Shown here one piece after another: positions 53,258 through 55,972 of a stretch of DNA of 55,972 nt. Both the position numbers and the translations under genes were made by a program. The notes under the pieces are model-generated. The model had not been told where the DNA came from, did no database searches, and saw only the letters and a program-made list of their open reading frames with translations. Within the stretch, counting starts at the first letter, position 1; the number at the start of each line of letters is the position of its first letter. This stretch comes from Myxococcales bacterium (GTDB lineage Bacteria; Myxococcota_A; Polyangia; GCA-2747355), in contig JAGQIK010000002.1 of assembly GCA_020431405.1 (NCBI GenBank), positions 1-55,972 on the forward strand. Reading direction: 5' to 3'.

Positions 53258-54046
53258 CTACCTCCACTTGCGCTTCTTGCGCTTCTTGTAGTGTCCCCAG
53301 CCGTGGCCGCGGCCGCGGTGACCGCGCCGATAGTAGCGGTGGCGGCGATGACCCCAGGCGCGACCGTAGGGCGGGCCGCCGCGGCGATAGACGCGCCGGC
53401 CGCGCCGGCCGCCGCCGAAGAACACGCCCACGCTGGGCACGCGGATGCCGACGCCGACGTGCACGCCGCCGCCCACGTGTGGCGGTGGCGGCGGCGCGAG
53501 GCCCCACAGGTTGACCTCGACGTAGCCCACCGGTGGGTGCACCACCACCACGGGCCGCGGCAGGTGCACGGCGACGTAATACGCCGCCAGCGGCCGATAG
53601 TGCGCGTAGCGGGCGCGGTACCAGGTCGGCTTGGGTCCGACGTAGAAGGCCACGTCGCTCTTGATCTTGAACGCCACGCCCGCCGGCGGCGCCTGCCAGT
53701 GATAGTGCGGGCCGCGGATGTAGCAGTAGTGCTCGATGGCGACGGCGGGGTCGTCGTCGATCCAGAACACGGGGTGATGGCCGTGATAGGCGTGGCGCGG
53801 CCCGCTGGGCTCGAACTCCACCGGGTCGCCGACGAAGGTGTAGCCGCCGGCGCGCTTGATGTAGAGCACCGTCTTGTGCGGCTGGTAGGCGTGCACGTGC
53901 GGGCCTTCGATGAAGCACATGCCTTTGTGCAGCTGCGGCGGCAGCGGGTGCGGATCGATGTAGTGCACCACCACATCGGCGCGCGCTGCCGCTGGCGCGG
54001 CCAGTAGGCAGGCCATCGTCAGCAGCGACAGGAGCCCTCTCTTCAT
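53258..54046 (-). CDS. Secreted His/Arg-rich protein, unknown function
   Basis: 262 aa. AGGAGG precedes ATG 54046. Sec signal peptide (LLSLLTMACLLAAPAAARA), no lipobox at the cleavage site. The mature N-terminal half is rich in His and aromatic residues (HVHAYQPHKT, RHAYHGHHPVFW, EHYCYIRGPHYHW), then PPPPPHVGGG. The C-terminal ~50 residues are Arg/Gly/His-rich (GRRGRRVYRR, RRGHRGRGHGWGHY), ending in Lys. The His clusters could bind metal and the basic tail could bind nucleic acid or acidic polymers; both are inference. Linked to msrB through the small lipoprotein gene. Confidence 0.72.
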   Translation of the reverse strand: MKRGLLSLLTMACLLAAPAAARADVVVHYIDPHPLPPQLHKGMCFIEGPHVHAYQPHKTVLYIKRAGGYTFVGDPVEFEPSGPRHAYHGHHPVFWIDDDPAVAIEHYCYIRGPHYHWQAPPAGVAFKIKSDVAFYVGPKPTWYRARYAHYRPLAAYYVAVHLPRPVVVVHPPVGYVEVNLWGLAPPPPPHVGGGVHVGVGIRVPSVGVFFGGGRRGRRVYRRGGPPYGRAWGHRRHRYYRRGHRGRGHGWGHYKKRKKRKWR

Positions 54047-54128
54047 CGCAGCACCTCCTGATGCTTGGCGAGCGACCATTGTATAGTGGGACGATGTAGG
54101 CGCCTTCGTAAGCCGCCTTACGTGCATC

Positions 54129-54863
54129 ATGTCCAAGCTCCGACTGGTTATTGGCAACAAGAACTACTCTTCGTGGTCGCTGCGCGCGTGGCTGTACCTC
54201 GAGCTGTCGGGCGTATCGTTCGAGGAGGAGCGCATCGCGTTGTTTCGCGGCGACTTTCGCGAGCGCATCGCGCGCTACTCGCCGGCGGGTCGCGTGCCGG
54301 TGCTCGTCGAGCTGCCCGAGGGCGAGGGCGGCGGCGGCGACGTCGACGGCGACGACGCACCGATCTGCGTCTGGGACTCGTGGGCGATCATCGAGCACGT
54401 GCGCGAGCGCTTCGAGGGCATGGCGCTCGACTGGCCGCGCGCGCCGGCGGCGCGGGCCGAGGCGCGCGCCATCGCCGCCGAGATGCACGCGGGCTTCGGC
54501 GCGCTGCGCCAGCAGATGCCGTTCAACGTGCGCGCGCGGCGCAAGATCGACCCGCGCGGCGACGCGGCGCTGTGGCGCGATGTCGAGCGGGTGCGCGAGA
54601 TCGTGGTCGGCTGCCGCGAGCGGCACCTGCACCAGGGGCGCTGGCTGTATGGCGATCTCTCCATCGCCGACGTGATGTACGCGCCGGTGGCGCTGCGGCT
54701 GCTGAGCTACCAGGTGGAGCTGCGCGGCGTGCTGGCCGACTGGGTGCACGCGATCAACCTGCTGCCGGCGGTCGCGCGCTGGGTCGCGGCGGCCGAGGCG
54801 GAGCGCGAGCAGATCCCCGAGATCGACGAGCTTCGCGCCGACGCGCTGGTCAGCCTCGGGTAA
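54129..54863 (+). CDS. Glutathione S-transferase family protein
   Basis: 244 aa, cytoplasmic. The N-terminus LVIGNKNYSSWSLRAWLYLE has the catalytic-region NYSSWSLR typical of YfcF/YghU-like and myxobacterial GSTs (Ser-type). GRVPVLVELPEG is the cis-Pro loop. A short Gly/Asp-rich insertion follows (EGEGGGGDVDGDD), and the helical domain contains LYGDLSIADVMYAPVALRL. It conjugates glutathione to electrophiles or reduces peroxides; substrate unknown. ATG 54129 is the first Met before the fold. It is 50 bp upstream of msrA, so likely one oxidative-defence transcript. Confidence 0.88.
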   Translation: MSKLRLVIGNKNYSSWSLRAWLYLELSGVSFEEERIALFRGDFRERIARYSPAGRVPVLVELPEGEGGGGDVDGDDAPICVWDSWAIIEHVRERFEGMALDWPRAPAARAEARAIAAEMHAGFGALRQQMPFNVRARRKIDPRGDAALWRDVERVREIVVGCRERHLHQGRWLYGDLSIADVMYAPVALRLLSYQVELRGVLADWVHAINLLPAVARWVAAAEAEREQIPEIDELRADALVSLG

Positions 54864-54913
54864 CCGTGACGCGCTGGCAGCGTAGGGGCTTGGTGCTTGC
54901 CGAGGAGGCTCCC

Positions 54914-55594
54914 ATGACAACGACATCGATGACCCGCCGCGTGCTTCTCGTCGCCATCGCGACGATGCTGACCCTCGGCTGCACCAACGGCGCCGGCGCG
55001 CGCACCACCTCGAAGAAGTCGTCGTCGTCGGGCGCGGCCGTCAAGCCGCTGCCCAAGGGCGCCAAGGTGGCGATCTTCGCCGGCGGCTGCTTCTGGTGCA
55101 TGCAGCCGCCCTTCGACAAGCTGGCCGGCGTGATCTCGACCAGCGTGGGCTACTGCGGCGGCAAAGAGCAGAACCCCACCTACCACCAGGTCGGCTACGG
55201 GCGCACCGGACACACCGAATCGATCAAGGTCGTCTACGACCCCAAGAAGGTCAGCTACAAGAAGCTGCTCGACGTGTTCTGGCGCAACATGGATCCGACC
55301 GACGCCGGCGGCCAGTTCGTCGACCGCGGCAAGCAGTACCGTCCGGCGATCTTCTACGTCAACGCGCGGCAGAAAAAGATCGCCGAGGCCTCGAAGAAGG
55401 CGCTCGGCGCGTCGGGCCGCTTCAAGAAGCCCATCGTCGTCGAGATCACCAAGGCGACGCGCTTCTGGGACGGCGAGGGCTATCACCAGCAGTTCTACAA
55501 GAAGAACCCCACGCGCTACTACAGCTACCGCCGCGGCTCGGGGCGCGACCAGTTCATCGCCAAGCACTGGGGCGCGGCGGCCGCCAAGCACTAG
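54914..55594 (+). CDS. msrA: Peptide-methionine (S)-S-oxide reductase MsrA, lipoprotein
   Basis: 226 aa. GAGGAGG precedes ATG 54914. Signal peptide with lipobox TLGC, then a Lys/Ser linker. The catalytic motif GGCFWC and downstream VGYCGG, HTESIKVVYDPKKVSYKKLL and DPTDAGGQFVDRGKQYRPAIFY are all diagnostic of MsrA, which reduces methionine-S-sulfoxide in proteins. Being lipid-anchored, it would act in the periplasm or on the outer membrane, complementing the nearby lipoprotein MsrB. Confidence 0.95.
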   Translation: MTTTSMTRRVLLVAIATMLTLGCTNGAGARTTSKKSSSSGAAVKPLPKGAKVAIFAGGCFWCMQPPFDKLAGVISTSVGYCGGKEQNPTYHQVGYGRTGHTESIKVVYDPKKVSYKKLLDVFWRNMDPTDAGGQFVDRGKQYRPAIFYVNARQKKIAEASKKALGASGRFKKPIVVEITKATRFWDGEGYHQQFYKKNPTRYYSYRRGSGRDQFIAKHWGAAAAKH

Positions 55595-55597
55595 CTG

Positions 55598-55972
55598 CTA
55601 GCGCGGCAAGCCGCCGGGCAGCTGCACGAGGATGGGCTTTCTGCGCGGGTCGAGCCAGCCGAGCAGCCCGCGCAGCGCGTGCAGCCGAATCGTCGTGCAG
55701 CCTGGCGTGGCGTTCATCTGGGCGTCGGCGGCGTGGATGAAGATCGCGCTGCCGGCGCCCTTTTTGATCGGTGCGTCGTTGTGGCGCACGACGATGGCGA
55801 GCTTGTAGCTCGAGAGCTTCTCGGCCGAGCGCCAGGCGGGCCGCGCGCCGCGCGCGAGCTGACGCCAGCGGTTGTAGTGCGGCGAGGTCGGATCGTCGAC
55901 CCACACGTCGCGGCGCGTGGCGCGCCGGTAGGGCCAGCGGCCGCGATAGGGGCGCGCGCGGGCGGGGCTGAA
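55598..55972 (-). CDS. L,D-transpeptidase catalytic domain (partial)
   Basis: Open to the right edge (125 codons visible, including the stop). The visible part contains RWPYRRATRRDVWVDDP, then SPHYNRW, SSYKLAIVVRHND, and the catalytic His and Cys in AIFIHAAD and ATPGCTTI. This is the YkuD-like L,D-transpeptidase pattern, which forms 3-3 cross-links or attaches proteins to peptidoglycan. The N-terminus is outside the window. It is convergent with msrA. Confidence 0.85.
   Translation of the reverse strand, partial: FSPARARPYRGRWPYRRATRRDVWVDDPTSPHYNRWRQLARGARPAWRSAEKLSSYKLAIVVRHNDAPIKKGAGSAIFIHAADAQMNATPGCTTIRLHALRGLLGWLDPRRKPILVQLPGGLPR

Overview
Organism: the window is very GC-rich, almost completely coding, and full of lipoproteins (at least a dozen lipobox Cys signal peptides, many with Asp/Pro/Gly-rich linkers after the Cys). 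It also carries a cytoplasmic Ser/Thr kinase with a V-type catalytic loop, a TIGR02996-like domain, an AgmX/PglI-type C-terminal domain fragment and an orphan hybrid histidine kinase. This mix points to a Myxococcota (myxobacterial) chromosome. That is an inference from gene content. No integrase, transposase, phage gene or CRISPR array was seen.

Layout. 1-8 kb: end of an L-2-hydroxyglutarate oxidase-like flavoprotein, coupled NDH-2, a Rep/UvrD helicase, a lipoprotein serpin and a REC-PAS-PAS-HK-REC hybrid kinase. 8-16.5 kb: a DUF349 repeat protein, a Ser/Thr kinase and two large secreted Cys-rich lipoproteins. 16.5-22 kb: a divergent locus with a ClpB-like AAA+ protein whose first Walker B and second pore loop look degenerate, facing a three-gene operon (VIT-vWA tail-anchored protein, ECF-sigma-like protein, 80-aa protein) joined by GTGA overlaps. 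22-31 kb: CoA-type Nudix hydrolase, patatin, endonuclease/exonuclease/phosphatase lipoprotein, AsnRS, a zincin-like lipoprotein with a damaged active site, an Fn3-like lipoprotein and a glutathionyl-hydroquinone reductase. 31-35.5 kb: a probable five-gene operon (wax ester synthase/DGAT, TMEM97/EXPERA-like membrane protein, lipoprotein, DksA/TraR-like protein, GGCT-like protein) behind a perfect 9-bp inverted repeat. 35.6-40.6 kb: a MacA-MacB(ATPase)-MacB(permease)-TolC export operon. 40.6-43.4 kb: a probably frameshifted coiled-coil/AgmX-like gene, a PARP-type zinc-finger fusion protein, and a noncoding stretch with tRNA-like arms, long hairpins and a minus-strand terminator. 43.4-56 kb: Ca2+-type P-ATPase preceded by a cytochrome c'-like lipoprotein, triple parvulin lipoprotein, Cys-rich secreted peptide coupled to a propeller-like lipoprotein, DUF4291 protein, multicopper oxidase, lipoprotein MsrB and MsrA flanking a His-rich protein and a GST, and part of an L,D-transpeptidase.

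How they fit together: much of the window concerns the cell envelope and redox protection (MsrA/MsrB, multicopper oxidase, two GST-fold enzymes, NDH-2, parvulin foldase, L,D-transpeptidase, export pump) plus signalling (hybrid kinase, Ser/Thr kinase, DksA-like protein, sigma-like protein). The best candidates for something undescribed are the AAA+/VIT-vWA/sigma-like locus, the bacterial TMEM97-like protein in a neutral-lipid operon, the PARP-finger fusion protein and the structured noncoding locus near 43 kb.
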